DNA from: Ceratodon purpureus
Taxonomy: Eukaryota > Streptophyta > Bryopsida > Pseudoditrichales > Ditrichaceae
Assembly (NCBI GenBank): GCA_014871385.1
Contig: CM026426.1
Location: 98,606,861-98,670,860 of the forward strand
DNA length: 64,000 nt
Direction: 5' to 3'
The translations under genes were made by a program, and so were the position numbers. Positions 11,430 through 22,413 of the stretch are shown here, one piece after another (positions within the stretch are counted from its first letter, which is position 1; the number at the start of each line of letters is the position of its first letter). Under the pieces are notes generated by a model. It did no database searches and was not told where the DNA came from. It saw only the letters and a list, made by a program, of their open reading frames with translations.

Positions 11430-12200
11430 CTACTGGTCTTGGTCTTCTCCCTGGTCCTTAGTGTGTCTGCCGTCCTGGTCTTGTGAACCTGCTGTCTGCT
11501 TCTCTCCGGTGCCAGCTCTTTCCTGGTTACCTAGACTGGTCCTATCCCGGCCAGTGTGACCACTATCCCCCTTTTGTTGTTTGACCAGTCCCTTAGTCGA
11601 GTACTCTCGTATGCTTGCCAAGAACTGGTCCAGATAGGCTCTTTCTGCTACTGCCACCGGCTCCTGGTCTCCATCTTTTTGGGGCAGTGCCACTGTCTCA
11701 ACGACCAGTACATCCTGCTTGGTGGCCAGCGAATGTTCCTCCTCTTCATCTATGAGTTCTTCAGTAAGGTTGTAGCAGACCAATACCTCAGGTAAATCTG
11801 GTCCAGATCCCTTCTTCTGGCTCACTGATACTGTCTTGACTGTCCCGTTGCCTCGAATTGTGACGAGATTTCTACCCCAGTCATGATTGACTTTTGCATC
11901 GATCAACCAAGGACGACCTAGCAGCATGCTATACTCCTCATTCACTTCCTTATTCTTGATGACAGTCAGTGTAATCAGATAGGGAATGCTATGGATGTGT
12001 ACCTTCACATTTCTGATTATCCCTATTGGTTCCACCACAGTCTGCTCTGCCATCCTCAATCTGTAGGGAGCAGGTTGTGGGTCCTTCAGTCCTAAACGCT
12101 TCTGCTCCTCTTCAGTAATGAGATTGACACCAGATCCACCGTCCAGCAGTACCTAGTCCAAGGTCCCGTTGCCAATCTGCATAGTTAACATAGCCTATTC
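11430..12200 (-). pseudogene. Retroviral-type aspartic protease of element A
   Basis: Minus frame. The active-site region near 12124-12152 reads LLDGGSGVNLI, the DGGSG variant usual in plant Ty3-type proteases, and further on MLGRPWLIDAKVNHDWG, the conserved GRPWL flap/C-terminal region of the same family. The stretch 12059-11430 is open for 209 codons; upstream of it three TAG stops occur where CAG would restore the frame. After the protease core the protein turns acidic (DEEEEH) and then Gln/Asp-rich. The protein would process the gag polyprotein in virus-like particles. It is not intact as a whole. Confidence 0.65.
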
Positions 12201-12485
12201 CGTGTCAACATCTACTGCCAAGATGGGTAACAAACCTGGTTGACCTCCTTCTCTGACTGTAGTCTACTCCACCCGAGCCGTTTCTCCTTGACCAGAATCC
12301 TTACTGGCCCTTGACTCCACAAACACATGAGCCTTAACGATCTCAGTCATGTTTGGAGCCATCTGTAGTAGCTGGCCTTAAGGCACAGTGATTGAACTGG
12401 CCAGTATCCTCCTGCCCACCATGTTTGCATAATTGTGCTCTTGGTCCTCCCTTGTAATGGTTTCTGTAGGTACTCCTGGTCCCTG

Positions 12486-15290
12486 TTAATCAATCTTTAA
12501 GTAGTAATTGAGGACGTCTGAATCCGGGAATCGTGCCCACTCACTGTCTTGTATCTCTGCTTCAGCCATCTCGTGAGCTTCATGTGAGTGAGCAGTCTTG
12601 GTCAACTCTACTGCTCTGGCCTCCTGCTCCTCCTTGAGCCGAATCTCTTTCAACGCTTCTAGCATAGAATCCCTAAGCCGTTCATACTCCTTCAAGTCTT
12701 CCTTAGACTGGTCTGAAATAGGAGGAAATCCTGCCTTCTTCTTTTCGGCTCTGGTCATACTGGCCACGTCCATTGGGTCCACATTCAATTTCCACATTTG
12801 TCACATGGTGGTCCTGCTTCTTGGTCGCATGGTCCCTTGTGCTCAAAAATGGTCCCTTTGTGCCCGAAATTGGTCCCACTTGGCCTTTTAAGGGCAGTTC
12901 CAACTCATCTGCCTTGTTTCCCCACACAAATAACAACATTCAAACTTGTCACCGAAACTACCCTGCTGCATATTACCTGCCCTGGTGTTAAATGACCTCT
13001 GGTATCCCTGGTTGTAGTTACTGTTGTAGGTGGCTGTTGGCAAAGGTGACTCTCCAGAAAATTCTCATACCAAACTCCAACCTTATCCTGTAAGGTGGTA
13101 CCCACCAGGTTCATGATAACCTGCTCATCAGTTTCTCCATTGTGCCACAAAGTGCGCTCAAACTGACGAATATGAGCACCAGGATTTGTACCTTCTTTGT
13201 ACTTGGACTATGGTAGTGGCTTCCTAGGTGCCATACTTACTACTCCTGATACTGGTGGATAGACTGGTCCTCCAACACGTGGGTAGACTGGTCCTCCGGC
13301 TGGTGGATAGACAGGTAGTACCCCAATCCTTCCATATGGTGGGTAGACTGGTGGTATACCTGGTCGTCCAACTGGTGGGTAAACTGGAGGTACCGGTTGT
13401 TCTAGATAACTGCTGGCTGTTGTAGCCACTGGTACTCCAACTCCCTTTGGTGGTCTGGTCCCATACAATTTTTCTCCAACTGTTTCTGCAAGTCTTCAAA
13501 ACCCTGTCCCTATACTGAGGGCTCCTGGTCCAATGTCTAATCCTCCACCTGGCTAGTACACTAACTAAGGTGCCTCTGGCTGGTATAGATCACCAGTTAG
13601 GTGATCCACATAGGTTGTTGATGCTCCTCCTCCTCCCAATGGACCTGCTGGTCTTGTCTGGTGGTGGAAGTGGCTCTCTGCTGGTCTCTCGGATATAGCA
13701 GTTGCTGGTACTGGTACCGCCATCACCTCTGCTGATCTTGCTGGACCCGAACTTCCACCCTGTACCTCACATTGTTCATATCCTGGCCACAGGTTCTCCT
13801 TTTGCTAAGCGTGTAGCTTTTGGCTTTCTTCCCTCAACACCTTCTGCCACCTGTACAAGGTAGACTGGGGGTTTGCTTCTTGTCTTTCCTCATCCTTCTT
13901 CTTTTGGTCCTCCAGTCTCTAGGCCTCTTGCCATAGGCGCATAGCCTCCTGACATAACAGGTCCTGCTATATGGCCTCCTGCTTCTGTGTTGCATGCTTG
14001 ATCTCTTCCCTCCTTTGAGCCTCTTGCCAGGATCTAAGGGCTTCCTGCCTCTGTCTCTCCTGGACCTGCTCCTCTATCCTCTTGGTCTCCTGCCATTATC
14101 TCATGGCTTCCTTCATTTGAAGTTCTTTCCTGTTTTTCTGCTTACAAGCCTGCATGGTTTCCTTGAACCTGGTGGCTTGTCCTAATTCTTCCATCCGGCA
14201 TCTGTACACCTCTTCCATGGTCTGTTGGTCCCTTCCGGTCTGCTCCGCCTGCCTCCTAGCCTGTTGTCTGGCCTTGATCTGCTCCAGCTGCCTCCTCTCT
14301 ACCTCTTCTTCATCAAGCTCTGGCCCCTGGAACTGGTCCTATACGAACTGTAAAGTCTGCTTCCTGATGGTCTGTTGTCCCTGTCTAATGGTCCTGGTCG
14401 GATATGAAGTGGGTACTGCTTCTCCTAAGGCCTTGTCTTCACTCCTTACTTGGTCCAGTTTCTTCTTCTATGTCTCCAGCGTCCCCACCAAGTCTCCTGG
14501 TGTCTGTATTCCTGGTCTTGGTGTATTAGGTTGGCTGGTGTTTCTCCTCTCCTCCTCTTGAAACTCGTCGTATGCTACTGCTGTCTCTAGTTGAGGATTC
14601 CAACTATATTGAGTGTCTCCACCTCTTGGTCTTCGAAACTCCCTTCTGCTGGTCCTTGGTGATGGCACTGAGCCATCATACCTTCCGATCTCATCATCCT
14701 CGTGCTAGTTCTTGAAGCTGGGACCAGGTTTCCCCATAGCCGATCATGCCCTCCTGCTTACTCCAAGATGTGTCTCCTGTCTTGAATTTTTGCCCTCCAG
14801 GTCCATGTCAATTAAGTCCCTCGCCTTTCCTTTGGCAATTCTCTCCTTAGAGCTGGGTTGCCCTTCCATGTTCCTCCTGGTTCAACAGCTGCTCTTTGGT
14901 GCTCCCTGAGCTCATATCTGGCCAGCCTCTCTGGTGCTTGTCTCCTAGCCAAGTCTTCCTTGTCCTACCCTTGGTAGCCGCCTTCCATGATAGGGCAGTT
15001 ACTACTTCTCCCTCCTGGTCCTTCTTGCTGGTGGTCTTCTGGTCTGAGTGCTTCTCCAGTAAGTCGAGTCTGCCTCTCCAGGTGACCTCTTGGATAGGTA
15101 TTGTGGATCTTTGTCCCAGTCCTTTCTGAATCCTACGTGCTAGTCCTTTGTACTCCTGGTCCCTGTGAGTACATTCGTTTGCCACTCCAGTCTAGTCCTT
15201 TGTGAATCTGTGAGTAGTTACTGCTCCTACTTCAGTTGGTCCTAACTGCCTTTTAGGTTTTCAAATTCAACCTTAGTCTTTAATCTACCA
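12486..15290 (-). pseudogene. Decayed gag of element A
   Basis: Read on the minus strand from right to left: a long Gln/Glu/Arg-rich coiled-coil region (about 15185-13800), a Pro-rich segment with repeated VYPP units (13468-13210), a capsid-like core with NPGAHIRQFERTLWHNGETD and VWYENFLESHL (about 13200-13040), a zinc knuckle CYLCGETRQMSWNCP (near 12930-12890) and a linker with ISDQSKEDLKEYERLRDSML (12797-12486). The knuckle has C-x2-C-x4-Gln-x4-C: the usual His is Gln. In-frame stops are many; those read are TAG or TAA in Gln-rich context, for instance LP-stop-SKYKEG near 13207. It would have formed the particle shell. Confidence 0.6.
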
Positions 15291-16067
15291 GATTTCATAG
15301 CAATATTGTTTTGCAGTCTTTTCCAAAAAGTCTGTCCTGGTCCCTCTAGTCCTGCCTTTACAGTTTTCAGTGAAACTGGTCCATTTTTACACTCTCCTGG
15401 TCGAGTTTGACTGTTTTTTCCTAGATCTAGTGATTTTTAGGTCCGGTTTCCTTGCTAGACTCCTATCACTGGTCCCTAGGATCTTTTCCTTATTTTTACC
15501 TCAATTTTTCCAGCGTTATCTTTTTTGTCTGCTCATTTACGTAGATAGTATATCTATGACTGTTTTACTGACTGCTCTGTTTTTTTTTCTTTTTCTTTTT
15601 ACTGCTAGTCAAACATTCAGCCTACTGTTCCTTGCAATGCAACCTCAAATCAGTAGGAAACAGTAACTAACCTGGATCTGGCTGACTATCCTCTTTTTGC
15701 TGTAGAGCTACCCTCAGCTCCTGGGGTGCGCCTTCTCTCCAGTTGGCTTTTGACTGCTTCCACGTGGTCTTGACCGCACAGGCCCTAATGTCACTGATGA
15801 AACGCCTCTCATGACTGCTTCGGAACTCGTACTATGCTAGATTTACTCACTATAACCTTCACTGTCACAGATCTGGTCACTGTGACTGACACTACCACAC
15901 ATATTGTCACTGTAAATGTCACTCTTGCAGATCTAGCACTGCAACTATCAGATCTGCTCCTTATAGACCCAGGATCACCACTGTACTTCTCACCCCTAGA
16001 ACGAAACGGATATGGTACTGTCCGAGTGTGTGCAGCTAGAGCCATATGGTTTGAACTGTTGCATGGT
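15291..16067 (-). other. Leader region of element A
   Basis: Lies between the 5' LTR and gag in coding sense. The bases next to the LTR read TTGGCAACCATGC on the minus strand, where a tRNA primer site would be expected, but I could not assign the tRNA. A run of CACTGT/GTCACTGT words occurs at about 15850-15920. No coding region is supported. Confidence 0.4.
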
Positions 16068-16475
16068 TGCCAATATAAAAGGACTTTTTTTCCTTACTCC
16101 TTCAAAATTGAATACTATCCTAAAACTCTCTAAAATGCTGCAAAAGATTTTGTACTGCCCCTGAAACTGCCCTAAATCCTAGCCTAGATCTGAAAGTGCC
16201 AACTTAGATCTACTCAAATCCTGGTGGTATTTTCCTAGATTTGATTACATATTCTTACTCCCCTTGGACTGATCTACAATACCGGCTCATTTAAACACCA
16301 GATCTACTGGACCCACCAGGCGAATTCCCTAACCTAGTCCCTCAAACCCTCATAACTTCAACTTCAGACATTTACACCCAAATGTAATCAATTCCTTTCC
16401 ATTACTCACTATAAATCCATACATGATTCAGCTCTCTATTGCTATCACTGTCTGGACCCTTCAGGGTTTTGTAAA
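16068..16475 (-). repeat. LTR of element A, left piece of the split copy
   Basis: Matches 8548-8952 almost base for base (for instance TCAAAATTGAATACTATC, TACAATACCGGCTCATTT) and stops at GTAAA, where element B begins. The remaining half continues at 22301 after B, starting with the duplicated GTAAA and then CTGCGCTAAC. Confidence 0.8.
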
Positions 16476-17532
16476 TGTAGCACGACGTGGTATCCGTATT
16501 CCTCCGGAAGGCACTTAATTGACACTAAATACCCTCCAAAGTGAACCACTCCGTGTTCGTTCCCACGAAGACCTCTAGTTTTCTTCCTTTTAGATTTTAA
16601 CGAAAATCACCACCGGTGTCCGACCGTATTCCGTCTTACAACCGGTTGGCCGAATCCGGTAGTTTTTGCCTCGTTCCTATTTTCCGGCTTTTTAGACTAG
16701 TGGCCGGTTCCCACTGATCCGTCTATCCTTTCAAGTGGCTGGATTTTCCACCGTCCCGTGACTTAAAGTGGCTGGACACCCCACTGTTCCTATCTACCAC
16801 CCGAGAAGTGGGGTAATAATCCTTCCGTATCGCTAGGTACCGGTCCGGATAACTACTCAGTGCCGGTTATGGATACGGAAATCATACTACAATGACATCA
16901 CCTTACGGCTGCACGGTATTCTACTATACTATCTCCCTTCCGGATTGGTTCGCAGTAGGACATCCGGCTTTTATCCCATCTACAGGAAGCGACCGGTCCG
17001 TTTCCGGATTCCGGTGTACACACGGCTCTCCGTGTCCTTGAGACTACCAGCCTTGCTGCAATACGTCTCTCTTTCCCTACGGACTCCTACCGGGACTGGA
17101 AACCGTCAACACTCAACGCTTGACACCTCCCCAGTCTCTCCGCGCGCTCTCCAGATTATCCTACTGTTCAACACTCCTCCGGAACACTACTGAAGACGAT
17201 AGTACCAACAACCCATACGGCAATGGACCCGTCAGCAGCCGGTTGACACAACAAATCCAAAAGTATATTCTCAATTGCAACAACAAAACGGCGTACAAAA
17301 CAAGGCCCCGGCCTTGGAAAAACGTCCAGCTTAAATACTAAAACCTATGGATTCCTAAAGCGACGAAGTGGCCCATCGAGATCCAGAAATTCCGGATCTT
17401 GGATCCGGGAATCCCGGACCAGTGGCCACCTTCTATTCCTAGTTACTGCCACTATCTATCCGGATTGGCAGCCGGGTGCACTGGAGCCCCATCGTTAGTC
17501 GCTGCCATTTTATCCGGTCCCTATCCTAACTC
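16476..17532 (-). other. 3' non-coding region of element B
   Basis: About 1 kb between gag and the 3' end, clearly homologous to 3700-4660 of copy 1 (for example CAATTGAGAATATACTTTTG and the GGAGGAATACTGATACCACG-like end). It is rich in CCGG words. It may contain the 3' LTR, but no matching 5' LTR was found at the other end of the element. Confidence 0.55.
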
Positions 17533-19398
17533 CTACTCCTTGTGCTTATCGAACCGGGGACTGTGCCGGGTTCCATCCATCCGTTCCTTCTTCTGTACCC
17601 TCTTCAGTTTCTTCAACGAGGGGCCTTCTTCCGGAGCCTCTGATGCCGACGGTTCACTGGACTTCCGGGATCGTTCTGCTTGAACCGCCGGGGATGGAGA
17701 TCGTGCCGCCACCGGAACTGCGCTGAGATCCACCTGGAGCTTTTCCGGAGATCCCTGTACCGGCATAAGGCCTTCCGGTGGTGGTCTTTGGTCCGGTTCC
17801 AAAGAGATGTTTCCGGGGTTAACAGTCTCGATTGCAGCCAAATTGGGCAGAGTGTGCAGACTGCTCAAGGTATCCGGGATAGGATCCTCCAGCAGATGTC
17901 CTACCTCCTGTTGGACTGACCGGATGGCCGACCGTATCGGAGAGGCTGCAGGTGGCACCGGCGCCGGTTCCCTGGGTGGGGACGGTGGTCTGGGCTCCTC
18001 CCGATCTGCCGGTGGCTCTGATGACGGACCGGCCTCTGCGGAACTGAGGATCTCCACCATGTTCTTCATCTCCACCCAAGTGTCCTTCATCACTTGCGTC
18101 CGGTCGTGCATGAACTTTATAATCTTCTTGACAGTCGGATCCGGTTGACGGGTCAAGAAGGCTTGGTAAACGGCGCACTGATTGGCCACATCCACCGGAA
18201 GGGCTAAAGTGGCCTTGATCTCGACCACCGACCGAATGGCTTCCGCTGCCCGGTCACGGGCGTCACTGTAATCCTTCCGGGCATCAAGCACCTCCTGCTC
18301 GAGCTTCAGCATCTTCTCCCGGTACTTCTCTAGCCGGTCCATGTGCTTGTTTTGGAGACTGGCCAAGTCCCGGTGCTTGCGAAGAATATTCAGGCATTCC
18401 TCCAACCGGTCCGTTTCCGTAATGGCCATTACCTCCTTAGCCAACCGGCCCTCCGCCTGCCTAGTCGACTGTAGGAACCGAGCATACGTCGACACCTGCT
18501 CCGATAGGTTAACTAAGTCCTGGCACGGGTCCCCGGTGTGCTCCGGTGGTCCGGTGGGCTTTTGGACTTCCGTGTTCAAGGTTCGCTTGGCCGGGGTGGC
18601 AGTCCGAGGTGATCCGGATGGCTGTCCCTTCTCCGGGCTGAGACGGGGTCTCTTAGCCGGCGTGGAGGAGACCTCGATAACATCATCATCATCGTCCTGA
18701 TCGGACACCTCTTCCGGTTCGGCGTACTGCTGTATGCTGGTGATTTCATCGTACTCCCGGATCTCCTTAGGACTCAACAGCCCCTTGTGACGGTAGAGGT
18801 GAATGAGGAAAGACGGAAGGCAGGTGGCATGCTTCTTGGTCTTCCGGAGATTGGCTACCTGCCGGTCGACTATCGTCTTCATCATGACGCCCCAGTCTAC
18901 CGTGAATTCACCGATCATGGCCCCAATGAAAACGGACGCCCACTTGATGGTTATCCATTTGGGCTTTTCCGGATGGAAAATAGGGTTCATAAACCCTACG
19001 ACTCTCCGGGCCTCCGGATTCGTGATGTCCTCCAGCTCCCATCCTTCTCTCGGGTCTCCGGACCCCTTGATATACCCCCATACAAAATCCCGGGTCTCCG
19101 GTGTCGAGACCTCTCCAGAGTTCTTGAAACCATACGTCTCCCTCCAGAGTTGTGCCGTCCACTTATCCGGCTCTCCCCGGATGGTTCCTCGATTCTCGGG
19201 ATTCTTGACGAGGATCTCTTGGGCCGGAAGGGCATGTTTCCAACCCCATGCCTTGTCCAGTAGGACCTCACAGCCCATGGTTTCTAAGGCGGTCCGGAGG
19301 AGCTCCTGCTCCTCCTCGTCTGCCGGCATCAACGGCATGACCCGTTGTACCCTAACCAACTGTCCTTCCTCCGCCGGTTCCTTCCCCTTTCTACCCAT
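17533..19398 (-). CDS. Intact gag-like protein of element B
   Basis: Single open frame of 621 residues starting MGRKGKEPAEE. The first 215 residues form a globular part with WTAQLWRE, DFVWGYIKG and FTVDWGVMMKTIVDRQV followed by CLPSFLIHLYRHKG. This pattern resembles the 'putative plant transposon protein' domain found in gag-like genes of plant retroelements. An acidic run (DQDDDDD) follows near residue 240, then basic nuclear-signal-like clusters (AKRPRLSP), a coiled coil at about 285-410 (RLEKYREKMLKLEQEV), a Pro-rich spacer and a basic tail (LKKLKRVQKKER). The protein would coat element RNA. The frame has no stops while copy 1 has many, so this copy is young or maintained. Family assignment is inference. 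Confidence 0.7.
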   Translation of the reverse strand: MGRKGKEPAEEGQLVRVQRVMPLMPADEEEQELLRTALETMGCEVLLDKAWGWKHALPAQEILVKNPENRGTIRGEPDKWTAQLWRETYGFKNSGEVSTPETRDFVWGYIKGSGDPREGWELEDITNPEARRVVGFMNPIFHPEKPKWITIKWASVFIGAMIGEFTVDWGVMMKTIVDRQVANLRKTKKHATCLPSFLIHLYRHKGLLSPKEIREYDEITSIQQYAEPEEVSDQDDDDDVIEVSSTPAKRPRLSPEKGQPSGSPRTATPAKRTLNTEVQKPTGPPEHTGDPCQDLVNLSEQVSTYARFLQSTRQAEGRLAKEVMAITETDRLEECLNILRKHRDLASLQNKHMDRLEKYREKMLKLEQEVLDARKDYSDARDRAAEAIRSVVEIKATLALPVDVANQCAVYQAFLTRQPDPTVKKIIKFMHDRTQVMKDTWVEMKNMVEILSSAEAGPSSEPPADREEPRPPSPPREPAPVPPAASPIRSAIRSVQQEVGHLLEDPIPDTLSSLHTLPNLAAIETVNPGNISLEPDQRPPPEGLMPVQGSPEKLQVDLSAVPVAARSPSPAVQAERSRKSSEPSASEAPEEGPSLKKLKRVQKKERMDGTRHSPRFDKHKE

Positions 19399-20229
19399 TC
19401 TGCTAAGTCCTCCTCACCGTCACTCCGGTAACACCTGCACGCACGATCCTCACCACAATCTCTCACCTAACGGAAACACTTCCGTCTCACCGTCTCTCTC
19501 CTACCGTCCAACCCTAACTGCGCCCTTCGCCGTGGAACACAAGGACCCGACGTGCCACAAAATGACAAAAAGAAAGGAGGAGCACGGCTGTTCTTCCCAG
19601 GGTTGTCATAATAGACGGACGGGCCATAAAATTGTCGTCTAGTCACGTGACGTACGTGACGGACGGTTATCGGACGGACGCTTATCGAACGGGCTCCCCC
19701 GCGCGAGCAAAAGTACTGTCCTCACAGTTTACTACCGTTTACCATGGGTGGCGCCCGTCGTTGCGTCTGCTCGCGGCCGTAGGCACACGCGCGAGCACTC
19801 GGGCGCGCGCATTCAGGCGCGAGACTTTCACAAAGAAATTGTTCATTTCATTTTGGTGATAGTTCATCCTTTGGGCATGTGCATGTAGGCATGTACATAG
19901 GAAAAAATAAAGCACCAAAATGAAATGAACAACTTCTTGGTCGAGGTTGGGTGCGTGCGTGTTGGTGTGCGTAGAAAAAACTAGGACAAAAATGAAATGA
20001 AACCGAACTCACAAAACTCATGTAGATATGTTCTTGTATGATTTGAATCTTGATTTTTGTACAATTTAAGTTATTCTTGTTAAATATAGTTATATATTTT
20101 GTTCATGATTGCATTCATTAATTAAATATGTAAATAACTTATATTTCATGTTATTCTTGAATTTATTCACCATGTTTCATTCAATTGGCACATATAATAA
20201 GTTTACATAACAAATATAGGAAAAAAAAA

Positions 20230-20880
20230 TACATCATAGACTTGGAATGATAAAATAAATACATGATAGACTAAGAATGGAAGAAAAAGAAAACAAGAAG
20301 ATAGAATGGAATAGTAATGAACTTCAAAATAACAAGATGATAGAATACAAGACAATTAGAAAAATAAATAAAAATAAAAGATGGAATGTGTGACTAATGG
20401 AAGAATAAACAAATAAATAAATACATGATAGACTAAGAATGGAAGAAAAAGAAAACAAGAAGATAGAATGGAATAGTAATGAACTTAAAAATAACAAGAT
20501 GATAGAATACAAGACAATTGGAAAAATAAATAAAAATAAAAGATGGCATGGGCGACTAATCGAAGAATAAATAAATAAATAAATACATCATCCACTAGAA
20601 ATGGAAGAAAAGGAAAACAAGAAGATAGAATGGAATTATAATGAAGTTAAAAGGGACGAGATGATAGAATGGAAGACAATTGGAAATTTTAATACATAAA
20701 AATAAAAGATAGAATGTGAGACCAATGGAAGGCTAATAAAATAAATAAATACATCATCCACTGGATATAGAAGAAAAGGAAAACGAGAAGATAGAATGGA
20801 AGAAGAATAGAAAAAATCAACAAATAAAGGGATAGAATGGGAGAAATATAAAAAAAAGTCATGGATAAAAAGCCATCAAG
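20230..20880. repeat. AT-rich tandem repeat, about four units of ~160-170 bp
   Basis: Units begin near 20255, 20420, 20580 and 20745 and share the order: AAATACATGATAGACTAAGA, ATGGAAGAAAAAGAAAACAA, GAAGATAGAATGGAAT, GATAGAATACAAGACAATT, AATAAAAGATGGAATG. The first two units are almost identical; the last two have diverged. Purines prevail on the plus strand. No coding function seen. Confidence 0.7.
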
Positions 20881-21352
20881 TGTGATGAACGACATAGTCA
20901 ACAATGAATTGACGTTTCAATAGATATGAATTAATCAACGCAAAGATAGTGGAAATGTACACAAAATGTTCTAGTTTAAACAAAATTAAACTAACTCCAA
21001 AATCTTCTACTAATCTAATTATCTATGCCTTTTGCTACTACTTTAATTCTAATATCATATTACAAAAATGTTCTCATCACTCATCGATCTCCATCACATC
21101 GCGTACTGAGCAATTGAGCTCCCTGGTCTGGCAACAATTATTTGTGCATAAAATTGCAATAAACACCTTCTTGATGGAAGTTCGATGCAAGCTATTAGGC
21201 GAGTGCAGACGGGCGCCAGTACTTGGGCGCGAGCATACCGGCGAGTACAAAGGAGGAAGAAGCACCAAAATGAAATGATCAAGAACTTGGTGGAAGTCCG
21301 GCGCACGCCATCGGGCGAGTGCGGACGGGCGCAAGCATACGGCCAAATGCAA

Positions 21353-21359
21353 TAAAAAA

Positions 21360-21415
<56 letters not shown>
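21353..21415. repeat. Poly-A plus (AT)n microsatellite
   Basis: A run of about 24 A followed by about 20 AT dinucleotides. Possible assembly-sensitive position. Confidence 0.85.
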
Positions 21416-21419
<4 letters not shown>

Positions 21420-21648
21420 TAAAAAATTTTAAACCCTTTGGCTGGTTTCTGTGTGCGTTCGCTGATACGCTCGCGCCCGTCTGCGCGCGCGCGAACATTC
21501 AGGCGAGTAATAAAAAAAAAAAAAAAAAAAATTTAAAAAAAAAAAAAAAAAAAAACTGTGGCTGGTTTCTGTGTGCGCGTTTCCTGATACGCTCGCGCTC
21601 GTCTGCGCGCGCCCGATTGCAGACGGGCGCGAGCATACAGGCGAGTGC

Positions 21649-21680
<32 letters not shown>

Positions 21681-22300
21681 TTTTTTTTTTTTTTTTTTTT
21701 TGTTCGCACTTGCCTATATGCTCGCGTCCAAATGGACGCGGGCGAGCGCGAGCGCGCGCAAAAGTCAGCGCTAGGTAAATTCGTTTTACCCTTACCGTGA
21801 GTCAACCGGTCAATTCCCTTATGTGACGGACACGGGGGTGTGTCTTGTCACCATGACGGACTAATGGACTAACGGACGGTCGGTCTATTTTGACAACCAT
21901 GGTTCTTCCTCCTTTTATACCTGCCCTCACGCCCACCCGTTCGTAGCTCATCATGACGGACGGTCGTAGCCTTTCATCATTGGACGGTCGCGACCGGCGG
22001 CGTTTTAATGGTTGCAGCCATTCTCCCCGCGTGCGTTGTACCTTTTGGTGGTTATCCTTAAGTCTGCAGTGTCAGGGTTTTGTCATACGGACGGTGCTCC
22101 CTCTCCTCCCCCCGCAGACGACCGGATCGCACCCGGCTGACCTTCCGGTTCTCTTATTTATTCGGCCAACCGTCTTAACCGGTTGTTTCACTTATCGACT
22201 TAGTACTTCCGTATTTCTAACATAAAATTTTTAATTTTTTTATCATTTTCCTACCGGAATTAGTATTCCGGTGTGTCAACCGTGGAAATCACTTTCCATA

Positions 22301-22379
22301 GTAAACTGCGCTAACAGCACCTCTTCTACAGTCCTACAACATGTCCTACACACAAACTACCATGTGAGAGCTCTGAACT

Positions 22380-22413
<34 letters not shown>

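Larger units (their letters stand above)
19690..21780. repeat. GC-rich satellite-like words around an AT-rich core, inside element B
   Basis: The words GCGAGCATACAGGCGAGTGC, GACGGGCGCGAGC and GGCTGGTTTCTGTGTGCG recur at about 19700-19830, 21195-21345, 21435-21510 and 21550-21650, and a variant near 21712-21760. They are separated by poly-A runs, an (AT)n tract at 21378-21415 and an A-run/T-run junction at 21650-21702. A CACCAAAATGAAATGA word appears at 19912 and 21262 and inverted at 19845, giving a local inverted repeat (19835-19940). This looks like tandem sequence grown or inserted inside element B. Confidence 0.5.
16476..22300 (-). mobile_element. Gag-only retroelement B, copy 2, inserted in LTR of A
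   Basis: Boundaries are exact because the uninterrupted LTR at 8548-9347 gives the empty site: CTTGTAAACTGCGC there, and here GTAAA (16471-16475), element, GTAAA (22301-22305). Ends are TGTAGCACGACG at left and ACTTTCCATA at right. There is no obvious terminal inverted repeat, and I could not find a direct long terminal repeat between the two ends. The only protein gene is a 621-codon gag on the minus strand; there is no pol. Its 5' half (19.4-22.3 kb, right side) is filled with satellite-like and A-rich sequence. The 5-bp duplication fits an integrase-type insertion, so it is best seen as a non-autonomous retroelement with a strongly rearranged 5' region. Confidence 0.7.

Noticed and set aside
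9484-11486. Plus-strand Leu/Val/Trp-rich frames that look like membrane proteins
   Set aside because: They are the reverse side of GACCAG-type repeats of element A; real homology (protease, gag) is on the minus strand.
16050-16075. Primer binding site of element A
   Set aside because: TTGGCAACCATGC is in the right place but does not match the usual initiator-Met primer and I cannot name a tRNA for it.
17819-19642. Long frames overlapping the 621-codon gag on both strands
   Set aside because: Shadows of a GC-rich coding region; codon pattern and copy 1 alignment support only the minus frame 19398-17533.
21533-21805. Lys-run and Phe-run frames around the poly-A/poly-T tracts
   Set aside because: Pure products of homopolymer runs.
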